This document shows positions 1 to 8,903 of a stretch of DNA of 64,000 nucleotides, piece after piece. The first letter of the stretch is position 1; every line of letters begins with the position of its first letter. Origin of the DNA: Gymnothorax reevesii. Lineage: Eukaryota; Chordata; Actinopteri; Anguilliformes; Muraenidae. A model generated the notes under the pieces. That model was given only the letters and a program-made list of their open reading frames with translations. It was not told where the DNA came from and made no database searches. The position numbers were made by a program, and so were the translations under genes. The stretch covers positions 26,863,719-26,927,718 of the forward strand of contig CM056577.1 in the NCBI GenBank assembly GCA_029721435.1. The letters run 5' to 3'.

Positions 1-46
1 CCCGCTATTGAAATAGGGGCTCAGTAAGTGGTTATCAGCGAGGACA

Positions 47-230
47 GTCAATAGATGAACACACCTTACCAGAAAAATTCCCAGCATGGGACTAGTCTAG
101 TAAAATGCAAGCTGGAGCACACAGAGCTCAGGATGGAATTCTTTCCTGAGCTCTGTGTGCTTCAGCTTGCTTTTTACTAGACTAGTCCCATGCTGGGAAT
201 TTTTCTGGTAAGGTGCGTTCGCCTATTTCC
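47..230. repeat. Near-perfect inverted repeat (hairpin), 72-bp arms
   Basis: The arms at 62-133 and 144-215 are reverse complements at 70 of 72 positions and are separated by a 10-nt loop. Weaker complementarity extends the arms to about 47 and 230. The high arm identity suggests a recent palindrome or a miniature inverted-repeat element. A transcript would fold into one long stem, so a small-RNA source is possible but not shown. I see no clear target duplication. Confidence 0.9.
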
Positions 231-1090
231 AAGGTTATATTTTGATCTTGGACTCCCCTAGAGTACTCGTGATCGTTCCAAGTCCTAAACAGGGTCCTTA
301 TTTAGCTCAAACTGCCATCCTCAAAAAGCCCCATTTGTAGTCCATAGTAGTCTCTGCCTGAAACGCCTCGTTGGGCTGGCTCTTCCGCTATGGCACCCAT
401 TCCCCGTGTGCCCACTTTCTTCTGACTGACCAAGTCTGTGGAGGGCGGATCTAGGCGGGACCCGGCAGCAGAACACAGTTTTCCGGGTCCGCCTCCTCGG
501 AGTGAAACTGAGACGCATCTCCCAAAGGAATCGACAGGCATATTCAGCAATCAAATGCAGTACATGTGTATCGATCTAATAAATGCAGCGGCGAAAGGGG
601 AGGAGGCAGTGCAAATGTCTGGCAGCTCAAGCTCGAATTTGCTGTCTACCAATGGCTATTATGGTCAGTACACCGGTGTTTCTACTCTATAGCTAGGATT
701 GAGGGAAAGCTAGAATCCACCCCATATAGACACATTTGTAGAACAAGTTGACAAACCCAAGTGTAGACCGAAGACCACAGACCACAGTTTAGAGAGAAAC
801 GTGGATAGTGAAGAGCAGCAAAAAGTGGACAAACAACTTATGGACTGCTTTGGTGTGTGTTATAAGGACCGGCTGGTTCGTGTGCATAGCTGTGGTGTTT
901 TGTTAGCGTGGAGAAACGAACGGCTTCTGCGCTGGTGTATGACGAAGTGGCAAAAGCTCCAGGCTGAACGACCTTTTCGGAAATTGCCTGTGGTAATGGT
1001 TACTTATTGCAGCAGAATGACCAGCGTTTGCTTGCAGAAAATGGGCGCAATAAGCCACTTACACACCGGACACAAAACAAATTTTTTGGG
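231..1090. other. No recognisable gene
   Basis: Short overlapping open frames occur on both strands (for example 438-692 and 801-1181 plus, 302-554 minus), but none resembles a known protein. The frame at 801-1181 runs into the tandem repeat that follows. The stretch may be the distal part of the THAP-bearing transposon whose right end lies near 3025. Confidence 0.4.
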
Positions 1091-1095
1091 CGACG

Positions 1096-1146
1096 GATTA
1101 CATTCAAAGTCAATGCATTGTCTTTGCATTTACTTTGAATGTAATC
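1096..1146. repeat. 20-bp-arm hairpin at the head of the tandem array
   Basis: The sequence 1096-1115 is the reverse complement of 1127-1146 at 19 of 20 positions, with an 11-nt spacer. The right arm is also the start of the first 97-bp tandem unit, so the array begins with an inverted partial unit. Confidence 0.75.
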
Positions 1147-1380
1147 TCTTTTGCGAGAAATTCATTTCGCGTCCAGTGTGAAAGCTGCTTAACGTGCTCA
1201 TAACGCGTGTATTTGCGTCTTTACATTGACTTTGAATGAAATCTGTCGTGCGAAAAATTAGTTTCGCGTCCGATGTGAAAGCTGCTTAACGCGCCCATAA
1301 CACGTGTATTCAAGTCTTTGCATTGACTTTGAACGAAATCTGTCCCGCAAAAAAATTGTTTCATTTACGATGTGAAAGCA
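1127..1380. repeat. 97-bp tandem repeat, about 2.6 copies
   Basis: The CATTKACTTTGAA motif begins at 1127, 1224 and 1321, an exact 97-bp spacing. Each unit also carries the blocks TTTCGCGTCC (degenerate in the third copy) and GATGTGAAAGC. Units differ by scattered substitutions. This is typical of subterminal repeats in non-autonomous DNA transposons. Confidence 0.85.
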
Positions 1381-2355
1381 GGTTTATGGATATTACACGA
1401 CAGCTAGAGAGAGCTCAGATATGTTATAAACATAATACAGGTTTTGCAGGCCGTTAAGTTCTGTTAGCGTGGACAAGTTGCTTTTGTGGAGCTAGCGAAT
1501 TGATCACTTACTCAGGAAAGAATTTCCTATTTAATCTCTGCCTTTCTTAGCTTTTTATTACCCACAACAATTTCTAAAGGGGGATGAAATAATGTAACGG
1601 TAGTGCAGAGAAATCCTTTGTTATAACAGACACAATAGAGCTTATGCATTTTGCGATTGCTCTCACGGTAGAATCAGAGAGCTAGCCAAGATATTTGTGA
1701 TAGGGATTCGGCTGATACCGGTCATGGATAAGTGAAGCGATCACAAGCACCCGCTTCAACTGTAGTGGCTACAATCGGGAAATGTTATGATGAAACTGCC
1801 ACATTGATGCTTACCGAAGTAACACAAGCATACCAATCAGAATTACTGCATATAAGTTAACCAGAAGCATTTTTAATTAGCGCGGCAGCACGCAAACTAA
1901 CATGCAGTATCTGGTAACAGAAGGGTCATAACCCTTGCAAAACAGGTTTTACAGACAGCAAGTTTCGTTACCGTGGACAGTTGTACCAAGCATCCAAATT
2001 ACAAACATGTATTAAAAGTTAGCTTCAAATGAGGTTTATGTTCACACACCTTCTGTAGAATTTCCCCTGATATTACTCTTTCATATTCAGGAAAAAAAAA
2101 ATTAGCAACAGTAACTTGGCTACATTAGCCGCTGTGCTACAGCCACAATCAACTGGCTATCATGTCAGGTTGGCTTATGCAGTAAAAGCAACTTACCGCT
2201 TCTGTGAGTCACAACCAATACCAGTTTATCTTCAAATATTTTACAAGGCCTGCATTTGAGGCCAGTTGTTAGTGCTAACTATCGCTAGTGGTCCTGCTTG
2301 CCACCCATAACATGTTAGCTTCACTTACATTATTTGCTGTCATATCGTTACTTAC
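1381..2355. other. No gene seen; probable transposon interior or intron
   Basis: Open frames are short and unconvincing. The stretch lies downstream (minus sense) of the splice-donor-like end of the decayed THAP exon, so it may be intron of the same transposon. It contains small repeated words around ACAGCAAGTT/GTTAGCGTGGACA but no clear array. Confidence 0.3.
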
Positions 2356-2773
2356 AGCTTGTGGCTCCGAGCGCTTGATTGATGAAACTGCTTCGGGTTT
2401 GAGAAGCTGCTGAAATGCTTATACTGTGTTGAATTCTCTTTTATTGACAAAGCTGTCCTTGGTGAAATGCTGAGCACAAACAGCTAACGTTCCCTTTGGC
2501 TGTGGCTGTTTGCTGCCAGCAAACAAAAAAAAAAAGCTACCCACTGATTTCTGGTGGCATCCTCTTTTAGAAGAGAAATAGGTGTTTTTCCTTTGGGTCC
2601 AAAAGTAAACAAGCTGGCAAGCAGCTTTGGGAGAGATACTGACAAAACTGCACCTCAAATGATCTGCGATTCTTCTTTTGTATTTCCAAAAGTGTCGACA
2701 CTACTAAGGCATAGTATGATCTGCCGTTGTTAGTGCCTGCAAGAATAGTTTCCGGTGTGGGCAGGTCCAGCAC
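2356..2773 (-). pseudogene. Decayed THAP-domain exon of a DNA transposon (Kolobok-like)
   Basis: Minus-strand translation gives VCAQHFTKDSFVNKREFNT, then an in-frame TAA, then a stretch ending KPEAVSSI. This matches the second half of a THAP zinc-finger domain: the C-x2-H pair, the HF.KDSF block and the C-terminal AVPTI-like box. The exon ends in a plausible splice donor (AGCT|GTAAGT on the minus strand at 2356/2355). Upstream, the finger continues in another frame, with further stops near a poly-A run, so at least one frameshift is present. THAP domains are DNA-binding modules in Kolobok and P-type transposases and in some host genes. The stop, the frameshift and the repeat context favour a dead transposase exon. 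The assignment to Kolobok rests on the nearby TTAA and is inference. Confidence 0.6.
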
Positions 2774-3026
2774 CGTGATTGGCTCTGGCTAGGTCTGTAC
2801 TAATTGGACGGCACAACCTGACGTCAGGTTTTACCCAGATCTCGTGAAGATCTCAGGAGGAACCGTTCAGAGAGGAAATCATGTTCACGAAATCACGTTC
2901 TTGGATTACGGCAATACCTCTGTATCTTATGTTTAGAAACTTTTCAGAGGTTGAGTATGGACAACCAACATTATAACATTACTAATATGCATTAAAAGAA
3001 GGATCAGCATAATAGGTCCCCTTTAA
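2774..3026 (-). mobile_element. Probable 5' terminal region of the THAP-bearing transposon, ending at TTAA
   Basis: The stretch holds a CRE-like TGACGTCA core at 2820-2827, in a position suited to a promoter for the THAP exon, and ends with AATAGGTCCCC next to TTAA (3023-3026). TTAA is the target duplication of Kolobok and piggyBac elements. I could not find the partner terminus within the window, so the element boundary is inferred. Confidence 0.35.
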
Positions 3027-3119
3027 GGCTTCGATACATTAAAAACAATCCAATTATATGTTGTACATCCAGAAAAGGGGATGCAAACTATTGTCGAAGT
3101 GGTTATGCCTTAAGGTACA

Positions 3120-4368
3120 TGTGAGGTAGCGATCTGGAACCAAATGCGAGGACACAGGATTGCAAAAATAAAGAGTTTTGAGCGAGGGGGGTAACCCCCG
3201 CAGGGCAGAAGGTGACAGTACAGAGTCTGCAATCCAAAAGTCAAATTCCAGTAGGACAGAAAAGGGTTCGTAACCAGGGCATCAAACACAAAAATTGTAG
3301 TCGACAAAAACAGATTCGGTACACAGGCTGAGGTTTGTGGGAGAAGCAAACTCATAAGCCAGAGGACAATCCGAATCGTAAACAGGGCAGCAATCCACAA
3401 AATTCGAAGTTGGGCAGAAATGGGTCAAAAAACACAGATGCAACAAGTACTCAAAAAGGCAAACCGAAAATCGGTAGTCGGGCAATCCGGTCAGAATCAG
3501 AAACTCAATGATACAAGGCGAGGAAACAGCAGCACAGGTAAGCATGGGAAACAATCTGACAGATAATGACTGTGAGAAGACACCTTATATACACTTCTGG
3601 GGAGATCACATGGGGAGAAACACAGGTGCAGGTAGTCAGACTGATTACAAGGGAGAGGCACATGACGGAGAGCCTAATCACATGATATTTGGCAAAAGCC
3701 AAAACACGGACAGGGAACACAAGACATTCCAAAAGACAAAAATACGGCTCCAGTCACGGAGTTCTAACGTGCATAGATAATAAGAGAAAGGACAGTGCGA
3801 TCAGGTGTGGAGCTTCCACAGAAAACGCAGCAAAGAAGATTAGGGAGAGAAAAGAGGCGAAGACTAGAACAGGGCGAGTGCAGAGAGCTTGTTAATCAAT
3901 TAGTAAGTGAAACTATACAAATCCTTGGTGCTCGTTAGTAAGTTAGAATTATATACAAGGTTAGTCATTGTTGGTAGCTTCTGGCGAAAATAGTAAACTG
4001 TTAGTTCTGTTAGTGGATAGAAAAGTAGAGTGAAACCAGCAAATGAGATCGGAATGAAGTTTGAAAACCAGAATCCAATAAATCACCCGAAGGATGACAG
4101 ACAAGACTGGGGCTGTAAGTGAAGGCGAGACGAGAGACCAGACGGGGGAGACAAAGTGCAATGCAAAATGGAAAACATGAACCGGAATAAAACTATGGTA
4201 AAATGCAAAATGTGGAAAAGTAAACTAAGACAATACATGAACAAATCGAGACAGCCAAATAACAATACATAATCCAAAGAATAGTCAGGCATGACAGAGA
4301 ATCAAATAAATAATAAAATAAATATCAAAACAAGGCATGAACATGGCAGGTATGGCAGAATCATAACA
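3120..4368 (-). mobile_element. Solo LTR, 1.25 kb, with GTACA target duplication
   Basis: The sequence begins TGTGAGG and ends ATAACA on the plus strand and is flanked by GTACA at 3115-3119 and 4369-4373, a perfect 5-bp duplication. Read on the minus strand it starts TGTTATGATTC, carries a TATATAAGG box near 3582-3592 and ends CCTCACA. No gag or pol lies between copies, so this is a solo LTR left by recombination. Its start and end motifs resemble the outer LTR at 28203-29667. The open frames inside it (3110-3732 minus, 3508-3895 plus) are not genes. Confidence 0.85.
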
Positions 4369-4373
4369 GTACA

Positions 4374-5459
4374 GCAGTTTGTCTAATCCCTTGGCCTTTA
4401 AACCCCTTAACAAATTCAGGATTAGCATTTTACAGAACCCCTTTCCTAAACACTGAATTCTACGTGTATTGCTGTACACTGTGCACATTCATGTAAAGCA
4501 ATGAATGTACACCACTATATGTACAGGAATGAATATCAGAGGCTGACATGGCTGATATAATTGACAGGTTCTGCAGGAAAAAGCGCTTCTCCCCCCAACC
4601 ATTCCATTATCAACCCTTGGAAGGCATCTGTTGAATTTGATGGCATTTTCTGGTGGGATGCAAAGACAATCATTGTGTCCAGTAAAAAAAAAAAAAAAAC
4701 ACAATGTACCACACATATCCACGGTTTCCATTTTTGGACACAAATGTCAAGTGCAATATAAACATATGGAAGCTTTTTGGCGGTAGATGGTTGTAACTCC
4801 ATGCTGAGTTCATCAATACATCATCCAACAATATTTCCTTTTCAGCGTTGGCCTTTTCGTCCTCGTCATTGGCTTGTTCTGGCAGTTTACAGTTGTAGGT
4901 CATCCATTTTTTTCATCATTTTCACAAGAGTAGAAAGAGCGCTCTTTTGACCTGACCCCCTCCCCACCTCAAAAGCATAAGAAGAGAAAGTCGGAACCTG
5001 ATGATTACATGACACCGTACGTGACCCATTCCAGCAAACCAGGCACAATGCACCAAAGTTATCAAATCATACTTGCATTCTACAGTTTCTCAGCTTCAGT
5101 TTGATGATGAGAGCTGTTTGATCTTGGAAATCATGCATTACATACAATAGGGCTATTGGGCCTAATTTGAGATGATCAGATGTGCCTTTATGCCTGGTTT
5201 TTTTTTTTTAATCAGATTTTTAAGTTTAATTATTCAATTAATTATTGAGTTCTTCTGCAAAAACAGATTTCTATTTCCTCAAATTGAGAAAAAACTTCAT
5301 TTTTAACAGAAAATGCCAGAATTTTTAATGAAAATTCACCTTTTTTAGGGTCTAAAAGGTACTTTTATGTTCCAAAACAAATAAAAACCCACTTCTAAGG
5401 TAAAACAGCAGTACTTTTGAGGGTACTGCCCCAGTGACAAGCCTCATGCAGTAGCTTCC
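4374..5459. other. No gene seen; AT-rich with poly-A/T runs
   Basis: Several overlapping minus-strand frames at 4489-4903 cross an A16 run at 4684-4699 and are not credible coding sequence. The segment 5335-5450 resembles the end of a non-autonomous DNA element but has no partner that I can define. Confidence 0.35.
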
Positions 5460-6060
5460 CATGAGTTGATCATGTTTGTGCCCCCTCAACTAAAATGGTG
5501 GCTGTACAGGGTATATGCTTTTATCACAACAGACCTGAGAAATGCAATTGCTAAAGAATCATTGAAAGTCATGAATCAAAGCTTACTTTCTCAAGAGGTC
5601 ATCATGTTTGTGTCCTCTCAACTAAAGTGGTGGACATGTGGTAGTTTTCATTACAACACATGTATAAGATGCTATTGCTAAGAAATCATTGAATGACATG
5701 AAATAAGCTTACTTTCTCATGAGTTCATCATGTTTGATGAACTAAACTCAACCAAGGTGGCGGACAAACGGCTTTCATTACAACTGCCAAAAGTGAAACG
5801 ACTGATTTTAATGAACCATGAACTCATCATGATCACGCTTAATTACTTTTGATTCATGATGAATTCATTCCAGGAAATAATGCCTTAGTTGATATGATGT
5901 CATTGCTTGAATTTAGATATGAGAGCATAAATTCATTTTAACTCATAAGTCATGACGAATTCATGTATAAAATCATGCAGGAGTCATGATGAACTCATGA
6001 GTAAATCATGCATAAAGTTATGCATGATAACTACATGATTCATGTCCCCTTATGATACAG
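5460..6060. repeat. Diverged 126-132-bp tandem repeats, then a TCATGA-rich palindromic tract
   Basis: The block ATCATGTTTG recurs at 5469, 5601 and 5727 (spacings of 132 and 126 bp), followed in each unit by CAACTAAA/ACCAAGGTGG. From 5800 to 6060 the sequence is dense in TCATGA, CATGAGT and ATGATGAA words, which are self-complementary. It ends near CAGTGTTACC. This is probably one non-autonomous DNA transposon. Confidence 0.65.
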
Positions 6061-6366
6061 TGTTACCGAAGCGTATGCTGGGCTTGCTAGGCTTTAACCC
6101 CCCCGCCCCCAAACACTTTTTTACGCTGATGAAAATGATGAAAAAAAAAAAGGGTGACCCCTAAAGCGAACTGAACAGCATCCCAGGCCCGGCGCTAGAA
6201 GAGGGAATTGGGGGGGGCAAAGACATGTCCCTTTATGACAATTAGGATAGTCCTGGCTAGTTCATAATCATTTTCCTTTATTGACATGTTTTCCAATTAT
6301 CGTAATTGGCAACTGAAGACACGGTTTCTCTTCATGTGCGATCTAACAGCGATGAAATCATAGGGT
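6061..6366. other. Flank of the LTR retrotransposon; partly repeated on its other side
   Basis: There is no gene. The segment 6208-6285 aligns in direct orientation with 12449-12520 (shared GAATTGGGG..GG, TAGTCCTG.C.AGTTC and TCATTTTC). The retrotransposon therefore landed in or between two diverged copies of an older repeat. Confidence 0.5.
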
Positions 6367-6862
6367 TATTATGGCCCCAATTTGTTATTACATTTATAAC
6401 ACAACAGCAACAGCAAGGGATGACAAACACAGTTTTAACAACTAAAACACAATTAATTTTTAACAAAGACAAAGACTAATAACAACCTACAACTAAAGAC
6501 CAAGATTGATAAATAAGAAAAAACAGAAATAATTACAGTCCCTTTTTTGGTGGGGTGGCTTGGTGATGTCCTGGATGAAGAAAATGCTCAAACACAGGCA
6601 AAGAAATCCACAAAAGAAACGTCACAGGTCTTGAACAGAATGGCAGGTCTGGTCATCTTCTTGCAATTTCTCCTACTACTTTACTGTCTCAATTCTTTTC
6701 CTTATATACTCTTTTGCAGACCCCACCCACATTTAGACCTCTTTTTTTTAATTTTCTGAGACTTGCCCCAGACATGTCCAGGACATGTCTAAACATGACT
6801 CCAGTCTGAGCTTAACAAAAAAAGGTAAATACTGCCATTTAGTGGCCTATATTCACATTACA
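6367..6862 (-). repeat. 3' LTR of the Gmr1-like element, 496 bp
   Basis: Nearly identical to 11942-12431. Relative to that copy it carries an extra 6 bp in an ACAAAG direct repeat near 6465-6480, and its inner-strand terminal dinucleotide has one change (TA where the other copy has TG on the plus strand). The small open frame 6547-6759 lies wholly inside the LTR and recurs in the other LTR; it is not a gene. Confidence 0.95.
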
Positions 6863-6872
6863 CCTCCATTCC
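6863..6872 (-). promoter_or_regulatory. Polypurine tract for plus-strand priming
   Basis: On the minus strand GGAATGGAGG abuts the first base of the 3' LTR (TGTAATG). All residues but one are purines, as expected for the site where RNase H leaves the second-strand primer. Confidence 0.7.
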
Positions 6873-7220
6873 AAAAGGGAAAAATTTTGACTCATGAAGG
6901 CTAAATTTTTCTTTTCAATACAAAATGGTTAAGTGAACACTTGTCTATATATACATATCATACAATATTCAAACACATGATATACACATTCAAACACGGG
7001 ATAAGCAATCAGCAATTACATTGTCTGTACCCTTCACATGCTTAATTTCCAAGTCAAACTCCTGTAAAATCAAACTCCAATTCAACAATCTCCGATTCTT
7101 GTTTTTCATCTTACTCAAAAACATTAACGGATTGTGGTCAGTGTACACAATCATTGGCCTTTGTCCTGTGCAAACATAAACCTCAAAGTGTTGTAAAGAA
7201 AGGACCAGAGCCAACAGTTC

Positions 7221-7223
7221 CTA
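7221..7223 (-). other. In-frame TAG inside RNase H
   Basis: The stop sits in the conserved RNase H segment YSTIE-x-ELLAL, directly after its catalytic-region Glu. Everything downstream to the DNVIADCLSR block remains open, so a single point change is the simplest explanation. Confidence 0.85.
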
Positions 7224-8900
7224 CTCTATTGTGGAATAGTTCCTTTGGTGGCGATTGAACTTCCTGGAGAAGTATGCCACGGGATGCTCAATGTCATCAG
7301 AGTCACTTCTCTGTAGGAGCACAGATCCACAAGCTTGGTCGCTAGCATCGACCGCGATGGAGAACGGTTTGTTGAAGTCAGGAGATTTGAGCACGGGGAA
7401 GTGACACAGCAGAGACTTCAGGCGATCGAAGGCTCTCTGGCATGCATCATCCCAGGTGAACTTTACGCCTTTCTTCAGTTGGTTAGTTAGACTGAGAGCA
7501 ATCTCAGTAAAGTTCTTGCAGGACTTGCGGTAGTACCCGATCATTCCAAGGAAGCGGCGCAAAGCTTTTTTGTTGTCCGGAACTGGAAAGTCCATGATGG
7601 CTTGGACTTTAGCATTTATGGGTGCCACCTTACCCTGGCCTATGACGTAGCCAAGATTGGTGACAGTAGCACAACCAAAGTCACTCTTGCTCAGGTTAAC
7701 AGTCAGGTTAGCCTGGGTCAGGCGCTGGAACAACGTCTCTACATCTTTTAGATGTTCTTCCCAGGAGTCACTCCATGTGATCAGGTCGTCGATGTACGCA
7801 CCCGTGTGTGGCAATCCGGCGATTGTAGACTGAATCATCCTTTGGAACGTGGCTGGGGCATTTTTCATGCCAAAGGGTAGGACTTCATACTGGTATAATC
7901 CAGATGGTGTGGCAAAAGCAGAGATGCTCTTGGCCCTCTCAGTTAAAGGCACACACCAATAACCCTTCAATAAATCAATCTTGGTCAGAAACTTTGCTTG
8001 CCCTACACTATCAATACAATCATCAATCCTAGGTATTGGAAACACATCAGTTCTAGTTACAGCATTGACTTTGCGATAATCTGTACAGAATCTAGTACTT
8101 CCATCAGGTTTTGGAACTAGCACACAGGGTGAACTCCAATCGGTGTTGGAGGGTCTGATAATATCATGTTTTAACATGTACTCAACCTCTTTCTCAGCAA
8201 TCTTTCTCTTTTCAGGATTCATCCGGTATGGATGCTGTTTTATTGGTTTGGCATCACCAACATCTACATCATGAGAGGCTATAGTAACTCTCTTTGGAAC
8301 ATCAGGAAACAAATCCTCATATTTCTTGATCAACCTTTCAAACTGATCTCTCTGTGAGGGTTCTAAGTGCTGGAGTTTTACATCAAGATTTTGCAACACT
8401 TCAGTGTTTGACAATTTACATGAAAGAACTTCAGCTTTAATTCTTGGTTCATCATCTTGAAACTCCCCCTCATCTTCACACGTTTCGACCATTGGAGAAT
8501 CTGAAGTGACAGCTGCAACCCTAGCATTTCTGTCATGATAAGGCTTTAGCATGTTAATGTGACACAATTGTTTTGGTTTTCTCCTATCTGGAGTCTTCAC
8601 AATGTAATTGAGATCATTGAGTTTTGTCAGAATTTCATAAGGACCATGAAATCTAGCCTGCAATGGATTGGACTGCAAGGGAAACAACACAAGGACCTTT
8701 TCTCCTGGTTTAAACTCACGGCTTCTAGCCTTATGATCATACCAGGTTTTCATTTTTCCCTGACTTGATTTCAAGTTCTCTTTGGCAAGGTCACAAGCTG
8801 CACGCAATCTTTCCTTGAACTTGCTAACATAGTCTAACAGACTGATTTGCGGCTCTTCCTCTTGCCATTGTTCACTCAATAATAGCAAAGGTCCTCTCAC

Positions 8901-8903
8901 TTA
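8901..8903 (-). other. In-frame TAA in the integrase C-terminal region
   Basis: This codon falls about 52 codons after the catalytic Glu of integrase, just after FELVFGH and before VRGPLLLL. Translation would end after a Gag-PR-IN core, with RT and RNase H unexpressed unless the stop is read through. The frame resumes in phase with no base gained or lost. Confidence 0.85.

Noticed and set aside
6547..6759. 70-codon frame repeated at 12116-12328
   Set aside because: Identical because it lies in both LTRs; it overlaps the promoter region and matches no protein.
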